Assembly: GCA_017472255.1 (NCBI GenBank) | Contig: JAFUQU010000037.1 | Coordinates: 186,001-250,000, forward strand | DNA from: Clostridia bacterium | GTDB taxonomy: Bacteria > Bacillota > Clostridia > Oscillospirales > CAG-272 | Direction of reading: 5' to 3' | Length of the DNA: 64,000 nt | The notes under the pieces: model-generated | What the model saw: only the letters and a program-made list of their open reading frames with translations | Told to the model about the DNA's origin: nothing | The model's database searches: none | Shown: positions 24,745-33,818 of the stretch, piece after piece | Numbering within the stretch: position 1 is the first letter of the stretch | Layout: each line of letters begins with the position of its first letter | Program-made: the position numbers and the translations under genes

Positions 24745-26730
24745 ATGAGTTATGCCATAGAAAATCTCTACCCCGCCGACTCCCGCGGCGCGGTCATGCG
24801 CAAACGCACCGATACCGATCAGCTCTTTACCGATATGAGCGCGGTCTGCGAGTTCAAGGGAAACCTTGACAAGGCTATCCGTTTCATCGAGGACTTTCAG
24901 CTTCTCGACGCCGAGCACTGGGCACGTTTCGTTGAACAGTTCATCGTTCACTCCGATGACGGCAACGGCGGCTGGCGCGGCGAATACTGGGGCAAAATGA
25001 TGCGCGGCGCCGCATTTACTTACAGCTACACGAAGAATCCTACCCTGTACAAGGTTCTGACCCAGACGGTGGAGGATATGATGAAGGCTGCCGATGAGCA
25101 GGGACGCATCTCCTCCAAGACGGTTGCCACCGAGTTCAACGGCTGGGACATCTGGTGCCGCAAGTACGTGCTGCTGGGTATGCAGTACTACCTCGAAATC
25201 TGCGAGGACGCCGATCTGCGCGATCGCATTATCGCTTCCATGCGCGGTCAGGTGGACTACCTGATTGCCAAGCTCGGTCCGGCCAATGAAGGCAAGAAGC
25301 CGATTACCCGCGCTTCCCAGTGCTGGAGAGGTCTGAACTCCTCGTCGGTTCTGGAGCCTGTGGTGCGTTTGTACGACCTCACCGGCGAGAAGAGCTATCT
25401 GGATTTCGCTTCCTATATCGTCAGTGAGGGCGGTATCAGCCTGGCCAACATCTTTGAGCTGGCTTACGCCGATACCACTGATCCTTATCAGTACCCGGTT
25501 ACTAAGGCATACGAGATGATCTCCAACTTTGAAGGTCTGTTGGAATACTATCGCGTTACCGGCATTGAGAAGTGGAAGACCGCCGTTCTCAACTTTGGTC
25601 GCCGCCTGATGAAGACCGATATCACCATCATCGGTTCGGCAGGCTGCTACCACGAGCAGTTTGACCATGCTGCCGTTCGCCAGACTGACCCCAACTGTAT
25701 CGCTCTGATGCAGGAGACCTGCGTTACCGTTACCTGGATGAAGTTCTGCTGGCAGCTGCTGGCCGTCTCCGGCGATCCGGCATTTGCGGATTGCTTCGAG
25801 CAGGCGCTGTACAACGCATACCTCGGCTCGATCAACACCGAACGCTGCCTGAACACCGATACGATCAAAGGCCGCTTCCCGGACGCTGTTCTTGAGCCGC
25901 TGCCCTTCGACAGCTACGCGACTTTGCTGCCCGGCACCCGCGGACGTGCCATCGGCGGTCTCTGCCTGATGCCCGACCAGCATTACTATGGCTGCTGTGC
26001 CTGCATCGGTCCCGCAGGTACCGGTCTGATTTCCAAAGTTGCCACCATGCTGAGCAACGAGGGCATCGCGGTCAACTTGTATATCCCCGGAAGCGTCATT
26101 ACTCGGACTCCCTCCGGTCAGTCCGTTCGTCTGGACACCGTAACCGCTTACCCGGTTGAAGGTAAGGTGGAGATGACCATCGGTTTGGATAAGGCGGAGG
26201 AATTCACTCTGTCGCTGCGCATTCCTGCTTGGAGCGAGCAGACCACGCTTACCGTCAATGGCGAAGCTGTGGATGCAGCTGCCGGTTACACCAAGATCAC
26301 CCGTTTGTGGAACAGCGGTGATGTGGTGGTTCTGGAGCTGGATATGCGCACCCGCGTACTGAAGCCCGAGGAGCCCAAACAGGAACTGTTGATGGTAGCC
26401 AAGAGTTGGGGCGACGATGTCATTTATCCGACAATGTACATTCCGTCTCCTTACTGCAAGTATCATGTGGCACTCCGCCGGGGACCGCTGGTGCTGGCGC
26501 GCGACGCACGTCTGGACGGCACCGTGGACGAGGCTGTGGACGTGAAATGCGACGAGAACGGTGTGGTGGAGCTTGAGCCTTCGGCGAAGGCTGGCTTCGA
26601 CACGATTGTGGAATATCGAGTGCCGCAGAACAACGGCAAATATTTCACCGTGGTTGACTTCTCCTCCGCGGGCAAGGTCTGGGGCGAGCGTTACGCCTGC
26701 TGGCTGCCTACCAGGGAATACTGGAGATAA
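24745..26730 (+). CDS. GH127-like beta-L-arabinofuranosidase
   Basis: A 661-residue cytoplasmic protein (no signal peptide) of the DUF1680/GH127 type, an (alpha/alpha)6 barrel plus beta domains. The zinc-cysteine site of this family is visible as ETCVTVTWMKFC (Glu and Cys ligands near residue 330) and CCACIGPAG near 418, which would hold the nucleophile Cys. Known members release L-arabinofuranose from arabinan oligomers and hydroxyproline glycans. Substrate is inferred only from family. AAAGGAA precedes the start and a strong terminator follows; it is a single-gene unit beside an alcohol dehydrogenase on the other strand. Confidence 0.85.
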   Translation: MSYAIENLYPADSRGAVMRKRTDTDQLFTDMSAVCEFKGNLDKAIRFIEDFQLLDAEHWARFVEQFIVHSDDGNGGWRGEYWGKMMRGAAFTYSYTKNPTLYKVLTQTVEDMMKAADEQGRISSKTVATEFNGWDIWCRKYVLLGMQYYLEICEDADLRDRIIASMRGQVDYLIAKLGPANEGKKPITRASQCWRGLNSSSVLEPVVRLYDLTGEKSYLDFASYIVSEGGISLANIFELAYADTTDPYQYPVTKAYEMISNFEGLLEYYRVTGIEKWKTAVLNFGRRLMKTDITIIGSAGCYHEQFDHAAVRQTDPNCIALMQETCVTVTWMKFCWQLLAVSGDPAFADCFEQALYNAYLGSINTERCLNTDTIKGRFPDAVLEPLPFDSYATLLPGTRGRAIGGLCLMPDQHYYGCCACIGPAGTGLISKVATMLSNEGIAVNLYIPGSVITRTPSGQSVRLDTVTAYPVEGKVEMTIGLDKAEEFTLSLRIPAWSEQTTLTVNGEAVDAAAGYTKITRLWNSGDVVVLELDMRTRVLKPEEPKQELLMVAKSWGDDVIYPTMYIPSPYCKYHVALRRGPLVLARDARLDGTVDEAVDVKCDENGVVELEPSAKAGFDTIVEYRVPQNNGKYFTVVDFSSAGKVWGERYACWLPTREYWR

Positions 26731-26741
26731 ACGAATAATCA

Positions 26742-26775
26742 AGCAGAAAAGACCGCGTGAGCGGTCTTTTCTGCT
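26742..26775. terminator. Bidirectional terminator after GH127
   Basis: A perfect 15-bp stem (AGCAGAAAAGACCGC with its complement) around a 4-nt loop lies between two convergent genes, with TTTT within the stem on each side. Confidence 0.8.
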
Positions 26776-26788
26776 GCCCTGAACATAT

Positions 26789-27817
26789 TTAGTTTACAAT
26801 CGCGATTTTCATCACGCCGTCCCGGCGCTCCTCGAACAGCCGGTAGGCTTCCTCAATCTTTGCCAGCGGATAGCGGTGGGTGATCAACGGCGTGGTGTCG
26901 ATGCGCCCGGCTTCAATGAGGCGGAGGATTTCCGCACAGTCGCAGCCGTCCACACCGCCGGTTTTGAAGGTCAGGTTCTTGCCGTACATATCAGGCAGCG
27001 GCAGGGTTTGCGGGGCGTCGTACAGCGCCACCACCGTGACGACGGCGTTGGGACGGGCACATTCCCATGCCATGCGGAAGGTGTCCTCGCTGCCTGCGCA
27101 TTCGATGACAACATCCGCGCCGCCCCGTTCGTTTCGAAGGATGGATTGCACATTCTCCGGCGTGGTGATTGTCACGTCGGGATAGTGCGCTTCCACGAAT
27201 GCCCGGCGTTCGGCGTCACGCTCGCAGATAATCAGCTTTCCCGGGTTGTGCAGACGGGCGCAGAGCATCGTGCATAGCCCGGTGGGACCCGCACCGAGAA
27301 TCAGCACCGTATCTCCCGGCTGGATTTCGCTGATGCGTGCTGCCCAGTAGCCGGTAGCCAGCACGTCGCCGACAAACAGCGCTGCTTCGTCGGTTACGCC
27401 GTCGGGAATGCGGTTCAGCCCCTGATTGGCCATCGGAACGCGCACATATTCGGTCTGTCCGCCGTCGATGCGGCAGCCCAGCGCCCATCCGCCGTCGGGA
27501 TCGGTACAGTTGTTGACCCAGCCGTGCTGACAGAAGAAGCACTCGCCGCAGAAGGTTTCCACATTGACCGTTACCCGGTCGCCGGGACGGACGGCTGTCA
27601 CCGCCGTACCCACTTCCTCAACGACACCCACCATCTCGTGTCCTACGGTGATACCCGGAACGGCGCGCGGCACCGAGCCATGCTTAATATGCAGGTCGCT
27701 GCTGCATATACTAGACATGGTGACGCGGACGATGGCGTCGGTGGGACGCAAAATGACGGGCTTGGATTTGTCGGTCAGGGCAAAATGACTGTGGCTGACG
27801 TAGGTGTATGCTAACAT
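26789..27817 (-). CDS. Zinc-dependent alcohol/polyol dehydrogenase
   Basis: A 342-residue medium-chain dehydrogenase. The catalytic zinc ligands are in CSSDLH and GHEMVG, the structural zinc site is the FCGECFFCQ ... NC set, and the NAD-binding Rossmann turn is LGAGPTGL near 175. This is the threonine/sorbitol/alcohol branch; the substrate is unknown but a polyol would suit the sugar-utilising context. GGAGG precedes the start. Its 3' end faces GH127. Upstream (27818-27889) the second extended sigma factor ends on the same strand. Confidence 0.88.
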   Translation of the reverse strand: MLAYTYVSHSHFALTDKSKPVILRPTDAIVRVTMSSICSSDLHIKHGSVPRAVPGITVGHEMVGVVEEVGTAVTAVRPGDRVTVNVETFCGECFFCQHGWVNNCTDPDGGWALGCRIDGGQTEYVRVPMANQGLNRIPDGVTDEAALFVGDVLATGYWAARISEIQPGDTVLILGAGPTGLCTMLCARLHNPGKLIICERDAERRAFVEAHYPDVTITTPENVQSILRNERGGADVVIECAGSEDTFRMAWECARPNAVVTVVALYDAPQTLPLPDMYGKNLTFKTGGVDGCDCAEILRLIEAGRIDTTPLITHRYPLAKIEEAYRLFEERRDGVMKIAIVN

Positions 27818-27889
27818 GAATGTGTCCTCCGTAATTCATTGGTATCAATATTATACCGCAAATCGCGGAAGGATGCAAGCCTTTTTTGC

Positions 27890-29425
27890 TTAGCGCTGGG
27901 TCAGTACGTCGCAGACGCTGCCGCTGTGAGCGGGAAGCCTGCCGTTTTTCTGTCCCCATGCGGCAACGGTGCTGAACAGACCGAAAAACATATTCTGACA
28001 CATCCGCGCCGCATCGTCCTGCAAATGCTTCGGGAAGAGTTTGGCATATCCGGCGAGGAAGCGGTTTACCGCCACTGCATAGTCGGGCATGAGCGGTGCG
28101 AGGTGGTGGTCGGCGATGACGTCGAACCGTGCCTTCTGCTCTCTGTTGAACGCGGGTGTGCCGACGAACAGGCTGCCGTCCTCCCTGCGGGTGATAAAAC
28201 CGTCGCGGATGGCGAGAGCGGCTGAATCCGCGTCATCGGTGGTTCCGGCGGTAAGGATGTCTTCGCAGACGTTGATGTAATTGTCGGGCATCATGTCCTT
28301 GTAAGGGAAGCTGTCGAAGCTGTAGACGAAGTGCTCATAGGTGCCGCGGCTGCCATTGTTGGCGCAGTGCTGGCATCCCACATTGGCGCGCTGATGCTGA
28401 CCGCTCACCATGTTGGCGGTGTAGCGCCAGTTGTTGCCGTCATAGCTGCGGGGGATATCGGGATAGGGCAGCCTGCTGTACTTCCGGCTCATCAGCGCAA
28501 AAGCCATGACACCGTAGAGATAGATCAGATCCTCCTCGCTCTTTTCGGCGCGGTAGAAATCCACCTCCCGCAGATCGGCGACAATGGCGTGCAGCGCGTC
28601 GGTCAACGACTCCAGCAGGGCGGAGAGGGACGCTTCAGCGTTTTCCTCGCAGTAGATGGCGTATTTGTCCGTCCAGATGATGAAGTCGGTCTGATAGCGT
28701 CCTTTTGACGGCTCGATGACTGCCTCCCGCCTGACAAGGTTGTCCATGCGGTCTTCAATGTAGTATGCGGGGACGCCGCATAATTTCGCGATTTCCTCGA
28801 TGGTCAGCGGCTTTTCGTAGCAGTGCCAGAGAATGTTCTGGGACAGCGCGTCGTTGATGTAGCTGTTGGGCGTGGGCGCGCCATGCTCGTAGTTGCCGCT
28901 GCCGTAGCAGCCGATGTTCATTCTGATCGGGCGTAATGCGGTTGCTTCCATATTGGTGTACTCCTTTTTCAGTTTGCTCCGCGCTTCGGACAGCCGCCAG
29001 GTGATCGTACCCTCGGCCAGTCCCAGCCTTGCGGAGATTTCCTTGACTGAAAGACCGTCAAAATAATACAGAATGATAATATCGCGGTAAGCGGCCGACA
29101 GCATGGCTACACTCCGCCGCAGAAGAGCATACAGCTCCTCACTGTCCTCGTCCTCTCCTTCGTCGTACAGCAATTCCTCCGGCACATCCCAGGCATACAT
29201 CGCGCGCTGTCTGCCCATCTGCCGCCGGAAGGCGCGGGTCACGTTGGCAGCCAATCCCCACAGCCACGGCTCGAAACGGGATTCGTCCCGCAGCCGCGGA
29301 AGCTCCCGCACCGCCGTAAAGAGAATTTCCTGGGACAGTTCGTCCGCTTCATCACGGGTGAGGGTGTGTCGAACCGCATAGCCGTAAACCCGTTCCACAT
29401 AGTCGGTCAGTTTTTCTGCGTTCAT
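27890..29425 (-). CDS. ECF sigma factor with a 340-residue C-terminal extension
   Basis: Residues 1-165 are sigma regions 2 and 4 (TRDEADELSQEILFTAVRELPRLRDE; SAAYRDIIILYYFDGLSVKEISARLGLAEGTITWRLSEARSKLKKE). After a linker, residues about 205-255 look like a winged helix (EKPLTIEEIAKLCGVPAYYIEDRMDNLV), and the last 250 residues are a mainly helical domain with Cys-containing SGQH...GCQHC, possibly a metal or ligand site. There are no membrane segments and no anti-sigma gene beside it. It differs in every part after the sigma domain from the 8-kb protein. Unknown regulon. It is read before the SWIM gene in the opposite order on the same strand, 72 bp apart. Confidence 0.85.
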   Translation of the reverse strand: MNAEKLTDYVERVYGYAVRHTLTRDEADELSQEILFTAVRELPRLRDESRFEPWLWGLAANVTRAFRRQMGRQRAMYAWDVPEELLYDEGEDEDSEELYALLRRSVAMLSAAYRDIIILYYFDGLSVKEISARLGLAEGTITWRLSEARSKLKKEYTNMEATALRPIRMNIGCYGSGNYEHGAPTPNSYINDALSQNILWHCYEKPLTIEEIAKLCGVPAYYIEDRMDNLVRREAVIEPSKGRYQTDFIIWTDKYAIYCEENAEASLSALLESLTDALHAIVADLREVDFYRAEKSEEDLIYLYGVMAFALMSRKYSRLPYPDIPRSYDGNNWRYTANMVSGQHQRANVGCQHCANNGSRGTYEHFVYSFDSFPYKDMMPDNYINVCEDILTAGTTDDADSAALAIRDGFITRREDGSLFVGTPAFNREQKARFDVIADHHLAPLMPDYAVAVNRFLAGYAKLFPKHLQDDAARMCQNMFFGLFSTVAAWGQKNGRLPAHSGSVCDVLTQR

Positions 29426-29497
29426 TCTGTTTTACCTGCCTTTCGCCCATAAAGTGCGCCGGGAAGACGGTTCATTGGGCGGAAATCAGAAAAAATC

Positions 29498-30835
29498 TCA
29501 AAATCCCGTTTTCGCCAGCTCCTCCATCAGCGCCCGCTTGCGGGAAAAGCTGTTCCGCCATTCCTGTGCCACAAACGCCGCCGCTTCCTGTCCGCCGGGA
29601 AGGTATGACAGCTCTGTCAGGGCTTCTATCAGCGCAGTATGTTCGGAACGCGATTTGGATTTCGACGCGCCGTCCAGCAGAGCAGTGATATAAGCGTCCA
29701 GCACCTGATCGGGCAGATGCTTGCTCAGATATGTACTATGTTGGCGAAGCAGATACAGCGAGCCGCTGCGGGTGATGCAGTCGAGCAGCAGCTGATCCTC
29801 TTGTTCTTTTCGCAGGAAAGAGCAGATTAGATCGATATTGATTTCGGCGTTGGACAGCTCCTCCAAGCTGCAATGCCATTCCTCCGGCGAGCTGTTATCC
29901 TTCAGCAGCCAGGCTCGGGACAGGTGATTCTGCGGGTAGTGGGTCAGGCTGAACAGCAGCTCATCCGCATATGCTTCCCGATCCCCGCGCTTTTGGAAGA
30001 CTTTCAGCAGCAGATCGCTCAATTGCAGCAGCAGACCGGGATATTGCACGTCAATCGCCCGGCTGCGCGCTATCAGACGTTCAGCCTCATCCAGCCTGTC
30101 CGCGTCGATATACGCCTGAATCTCCTGCTGCCGGTAGAGCGGTTCTTCCAGATAGGGGGCGCGGAAGCGTTCGATTTTGTCGGCAGGCTCGCCCAACGCG
30201 GTCATAGCGCCGCACCGCCAGTTCACGAGCTGATAAAGATGCTCCGTGTCGGTGCTGTTCAACAGAGATTTGGTGTCATATACGATGCGTCGGAGCAGCA
30301 CCGGCTCGGTGAAGGAGGTATAGAGCAGCTCCTGCACCTGCCATTTCGGCTTTTTCGTGAGATATATCAGGAGGTCTGACAGCTTAATGTAAATCTGCCG
30401 ATGCAGCGTTTCGTCGCCGACAAAGCAGAGACGCTTCCAAAGTGAGAGACAGTCGGAAAACAATTCATCGTCGAAATTGTCATCAATCACCAGCCGAATG
30501 CTGGACAGCAGACAGGCCTCATAGTCGCCTTTCTCAAACAGAGCGTCGAGATCAAATGCGCACTGTGCGTCGGGCATATCCTCCAGCTGATACAGCACTG
30601 CCGCCATGTGCTTGCAGCGAAACCCATCTCCGGCATAGGGACAAGAGCACTGCATGGCAGTTATCTTATCGTTGTTCAGATGTATTGTCACACGATAAGA
30701 GCGGGTTCCCTTTACAACAGCCCGAACGACATCATCCTTCCGTGTGATATTGGTCACGCAGTCACTATAATAATAATCTTCCCCGCGTTTGAGAATATGG
30801 CGCTGAAACTTATTTTTCCAGTTGCTGATTTGCAT
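29498..30835 (-). CDS. SWIM zinc-finger protein
   Basis: A 445-residue protein with a SWIM motif near residues 59-75 (CSCPYAGDGFRCKHM, pattern CxC...CxH), preceded by a small beta domain. The rest is a long, helical, repeat-like region (AEAR/ALLY-type helices) with no known catalytic site. SWIM fingers bind nucleic acid or protein; in bacteria they occur in SWI/SNF-type and other uncharacterised proteins. AAGGAG precedes the start. It lies 72 bp upstream of the extended sigma factor on the same strand; read in transcription order, SWIM first, then sigma, so a shared transcript is possible. Confidence 0.75.
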   Translation of the reverse strand: MQISNWKNKFQRHILKRGEDYYYSDCVTNITRKDDVVRAVVKGTRSYRVTIHLNNDKITAMQCSCPYAGDGFRCKHMAAVLYQLEDMPDAQCAFDLDALFEKGDYEACLLSSIRLVIDDNFDDELFSDCLSLWKRLCFVGDETLHRQIYIKLSDLLIYLTKKPKWQVQELLYTSFTEPVLLRRIVYDTKSLLNSTDTEHLYQLVNWRCGAMTALGEPADKIERFRAPYLEEPLYRQQEIQAYIDADRLDEAERLIARSRAIDVQYPGLLLQLSDLLLKVFQKRGDREAYADELLFSLTHYPQNHLSRAWLLKDNSSPEEWHCSLEELSNAEINIDLICSFLRKEQEDQLLLDCITRSGSLYLLRQHSTYLSKHLPDQVLDAYITALLDGASKSKSRSEHTALIEALTELSYLPGGQEAAAFVAQEWRNSFSRKRALMEELAKTGF

Positions 30836-30911
30836 ATGTGGCTCCTTTGCAGCGTATTGATATTATTATACCTTACCCACGCCCATTTGTCAACATTATG
30901 AGAAGCGCATC

Positions 30912-30936
30912 AGAAAAGCGCCGCAGACGCGGCGCT
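30912..30936 (-). terminator. Terminator of the small 61-residue gene
   Basis: An 8-bp stem AGCGCCGC/GCGGCGCT with a 4-nt loop; on the minus strand it is followed by TTTTC. Confidence 0.68.
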
Positions 30937-30942
30937 CTCCCG

Positions 30943-31128
30943 TTATTTCTTCATCAGATCAGCCATATCCTGCATGGCTACGCCTACAATGCGCATGGCG
31001 CTTCCGGCGGTTTTGGCGCGCTGCTTTGCCTTTTTCTTATCGCGCGGAACGGCTACCATGCCGATGACACTGCCGAATACCGCGCCGGCCAATGCTGCCT
31101 TGGTAATTCCCCTTGCTTTCTGTGACAT
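30943..31128 (-). CDS. Small basic protein, YtxH-like
   Basis: A 61-residue protein. The ATG at 31128 is preferred to a GTG nine bases upstream because AGAGGT sits 7 bases before it. It holds one Ala/Gly-rich hydrophobic segment (about 9-26, with GSVIGMVAVPRD) followed by Lys/Arg-rich helices, the layout of YtxH-type small membrane or stress proteins. Function unknown. It has its own terminator and is divergent from serCA. Confidence 0.5.
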   Translation of the reverse strand: MSQKARGITKAALAGAVFGSVIGMVAVPRDKKKAKQRAKTAGSAMRIVGVAMQDMADLMKK

Positions 31129-31201
31129 CTGCTTCACCTCTCATTTCAGAATTACATCGTTAGTTTGCCTGTCCCACGGATAGTTTATCGGTGCCAATTT
31201 C

Positions 31202-31217
31202 GACCGATATATCGGTC
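31202..31217. promoter_or_regulatory. 16-bp palindrome in the serCA upstream gap
   Basis: GACCGATATATCGGTC is a perfect palindrome in the 226-bp gap, 48 bp upstream of the serC promoter. A possible regulator site shared by both divergent genes. Confidence 0.45.
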
Positions 31218-31264
31218 TTACAAATAAAATGCCGGAACTTATGAAAAAAATGACGTGTTGCCTA

Positions 31265-31293
31265 TTGACAGAAATCTAATAATAGTTTATAAT
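31265..31293 (+). promoter_or_regulatory. serCA promoter
   Basis: TTGACA and TATAAT with a 17-bp spacer. In the leader (31314-31336) an AAGTCCAC / GGTGGATTT stem stands close before the GGAGGT site. Confidence 0.78.
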
Positions 31294-31354
31294 AATAGAT
31301 AATCACATTTACAAAGTCCACTATAGGTGGATTTTACACGGAGGTATATTTATT

Positions 31355-32440
31355 ATGAACAGAGTTTATAACTTTTCCGCAGGTCCTTCCATGCTGCCGC
31401 TGCCGGTGCTTGAGAAGGCCGCTTCCGAGCTGGTCAATTATGGCGATGCCGGTATGTCCGTCATGGAGATGAGCCACCGCTCTCCCGCTTACGAAGCCAT
31501 TATCCAGAAGGCTGAGGCTGACCTGCGCAAGGTCATGAACATCCCGGACAATTATAAGGTGCTCTTCCTTCAGGGCGGTGCTTCCACCCAGTTTGCCGCT
31601 GTTCCGCTGAACCTGATGAAGACCGGCAAGGCTGACTACATCCTGTCCGGTCAGTTCTCCACCAAGGCATACAAGGAAGCGCAGAAGTACGGCGATGCCA
31701 AGGCAGTCGCTTCCTCCAAGGAAGACAACTTCACCTATGTTCCCGCCACCACCCGCGAGTCCTTCCGTCCCGATGCAGATTACGTACATATCTGCTTCAA
31801 CAACACCATTTACGGCACCAAGTATAACTACATCCCCGACACCGGCGATATCCCGCTGGTAGCCGATATGTCCTCCTGCATTATCTCCGAGCCGGTTGAC
31901 GTGACCAAGTTCGGCGTCATCTATGCCGGTGCGCAGAAGAACATGGCTCCCGCAGGTCTGACTGTCGTCATCGTCCGCGAGGATCTGCTGGGCAATGCAC
32001 GTCCTGAGACGCCCTCCATGCTCGACTGGCAGCTGATGGCCGACAACGGCTCCATGTACAACACGCCTCCCTGCTACGCCATCTATATGGCAGGCCTCGT
32101 TTACGAGTGGATTCTCGGACTGGGCGGTCTGGAGAAGATGCAGGAAAAGAACCAGAAGAAGGCGGCTCTGCTGTACGACTATCTGGATTCTCAGGACTAC
32201 TACATCGCGCCCGTTAAGAAGGAAAGCCGTTCGATGATGAACGTTACCTTCGTCACCGGCGTGGAGGAGCTTGACAAGAAGTTCCCGAAGGAAGCCGAGA
32301 AGGCCGGTCTGATGAACCTGAAGGGTCATCGTTCCGTGGGCGGTATGCGTGCGTCCATCTACAACGCCATGCCTTACGAGGGCGTGGAAGCGCTGGTCGC
32401 CTTCATGAAGAAGTTCGCGGCTGAAAATCCGAAAGCATAA
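31355..32440 (+). CDS. serC: Phosphoserine aminotransferase
   Basis: A 361-residue PLP enzyme that converts 3-phosphohydroxypyruvate to phosphoserine. It begins YNFSAGPSMLP as SerC proteins do; the PLP lysine is in AGAQKNMAPAG; QGGASTQFA binds phosphate. GGAGGT precedes the start. It is followed 19 bp later by serA, so the operon carries the second and then the first step of serine synthesis; serB is not here. Confidence 0.95.
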   Translation: MNRVYNFSAGPSMLPLPVLEKAASELVNYGDAGMSVMEMSHRSPAYEAIIQKAEADLRKVMNIPDNYKVLFLQGGASTQFAAVPLNLMKTGKADYILSGQFSTKAYKEAQKYGDAKAVASSKEDNFTYVPATTRESFRPDADYVHICFNNTIYGTKYNYIPDTGDIPLVADMSSCIISEPVDVTKFGVIYAGAQKNMAPAGLTVVIVREDLLGNARPETPSMLDWQLMADNGSMYNTPPCYAIYMAGLVYEWILGLGGLEKMQEKNQKKAALLYDYLDSQDYYIAPVKKESRSMMNVTFVTGVEELDKKFPKEAEKAGLMNLKGHRSVGGMRASIYNAMPYEGVEALVAFMKKFAAENPKA

Positions 32441-32459
32441 ATTAAAGAGGTATACACCA

Positions 32460-33638
32460 ATGAAAAATATTCAGCTTCTCAACAAGATCGCAAAGTGCGG
32501 CACCGCCATCTTTGACGAAAACTATAACGTGACCGACACCTGCGAGAATCCCGACGCGATTATGGTGCGCTCGGCTGTTATGCACGACATGGAGTTCGGC
32601 AACAACCTGAAGGCCATCGCCAGAGCCGGTGCGGGCGTCAACAACATTCCGCTGGATAAGTGCGCAGAACAGGGCATCGTGGTTTTCAACACCCCCGGCG
32701 CCAACGCAAACGGCGTGAAGGAAGCCGCTCTCTGCGGTATGCTGCTGGCCTGCCGCGATATCGTCGGCGGCATTAACTGGGTGCAGTCCGTGAAGGACGA
32801 TCCCACCGTGGCAAAGCTCATCGAGAAGGAAAAGTCCAAATTCGCCGGTACTGAGATAAAGGGCAAGACCCTGGGTATCATCGGTCTGGGCGCTATCGGT
32901 GGTCCTCTGGCTAACGCTGCCATCCATCTGGGCATGGATGTACTGGGCTGCGACCCCTACATCTCGGTGGAAGCCGCTTGGAACCTGTCCCGCGCTGTAC
33001 GCAAGGTCAACACCCGCGAGGATATCTTTAAGAATTCGGATATTATCTCCATTCACACGCCTCTGATCGACAATCCCGATCCCAATGTTGCCACCAAGTA
33101 CATGATTAACAAGGATACGCTGGCCATGATGAAGGACGGCGTCATCATCCTGAACTTCGCCCGCGACGCGCTGGTCAACGACGACGATATGGAAGCCGCC
33201 CTCAAGTCCGGCAAGGTCAGACGCTATGTCACCGACTTCCCGAACGCCCGCACCGCTGGAATGGCCGGTGTTATCGCAATTCCCCATCTGGGTGCGTCCA
33301 CCGAGGAGAGCGAGGACAACTGCGCGGTTATGGCGGCAAAGCAGCTGAAGGAATATCTGGAGAACGGCAACATCACCAACAGCGTGAACTTCCCGGATGT
33401 CCAGATGCCTCACAACGGCGACGCGCGTATCTGCGTTCTGCACAGAAATGTGCCCAACATCATTTCGCAGATCACCTCCGCTGTGTCCGCTGAGAACATC
33501 AACATCGAGAACATGGCAAACCGCTCCAAGAAGGATTATGCTTATACGATCGTTGAGATCATCGGCTCTGTCCCGGACAGCGTGATTGATAAGATTAAGG
33601 CTATCGACAATATAATCCGCGTGAATGTGATTAAATAA
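32460..33638 (+). CDS. serA: Phosphoglycerate dehydrogenase with ACT domain
   Basis: A 392-residue NAD-dependent dehydrogenase, first step of serine synthesis, followed by a C-terminal ACT-like domain (RICVLHRNVPNIISQI...), the usual feedback site for serine. The NAD turn is GLGAIG; the substrate Arg is in NFARDALV, and the His in PHLGASTEES. Where E. coli SerA has the catalytic Glu in a DVFxxEP segment, here the sequence is RYVTDFPNA, a subtype seen in Clostridia, so the exact acid-base chemistry is uncertain. It is paired with serC and closed by a terminator. Confidence 0.93.
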   Translation: MKNIQLLNKIAKCGTAIFDENYNVTDTCENPDAIMVRSAVMHDMEFGNNLKAIARAGAGVNNIPLDKCAEQGIVVFNTPGANANGVKEAALCGMLLACRDIVGGINWVQSVKDDPTVAKLIEKEKSKFAGTEIKGKTLGIIGLGAIGGPLANAAIHLGMDVLGCDPYISVEAAWNLSRAVRKVNTREDIFKNSDIISIHTPLIDNPDPNVATKYMINKDTLAMMKDGVIILNFARDALVNDDDMEAALKSGKVRRYVTDFPNARTAGMAGVIAIPHLGASTEESEDNCAVMAAKQLKEYLENGNITNSVNFPDVQMPHNGDARICVLHRNVPNIISQITSAVSAENINIENMANRSKKDYAYTIVEIIGSVPDSVIDKIKAIDNIIRVNVIK

Positions 33639-33651
33639 AGTAATACTTCCC

Positions 33652-33684
33652 AAGCAGGCGTGCCGTGAGGCGCGCCTGCTTTTT
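33652..33684 (+). terminator. serCA terminator
   Basis: A 9-bp stem AAGCAGGCG/CGCCTGCTT around a 12-nt loop, then a T-run of five. Confidence 0.8.
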
Positions 33685-33732
33685 CCTGAGCGAAAATATT
33701 CAAAAAACAAAACAAATCGTTTGAAAATATAC

Positions 33733-33761
33733 TTGACAATTCACATCTACTCATGTATAAT
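33733..33761 (+). promoter_or_regulatory. Promoter of the beta-helix lipoprotein
   Basis: Perfect TTGACA and TATAAT with a 17-bp spacer, about 58 bp before the start. Confidence 0.8.
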
Positions 33762-33818
33762 AATTTTGCATAAACTAAAATGCGATTGATGCAAATTGAC
33801 GAAAAGGAGACTTGCTGA

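Noticed and set aside
24574..26742. Long open frame on the minus strand opposite the GH127 gene
   Set aside because: It mirrors the plus-strand gene, has no ribosome site, and its translation is low-complexity and family-free. Opposite-strand frames of this length are common in GC-rich coding DNA.
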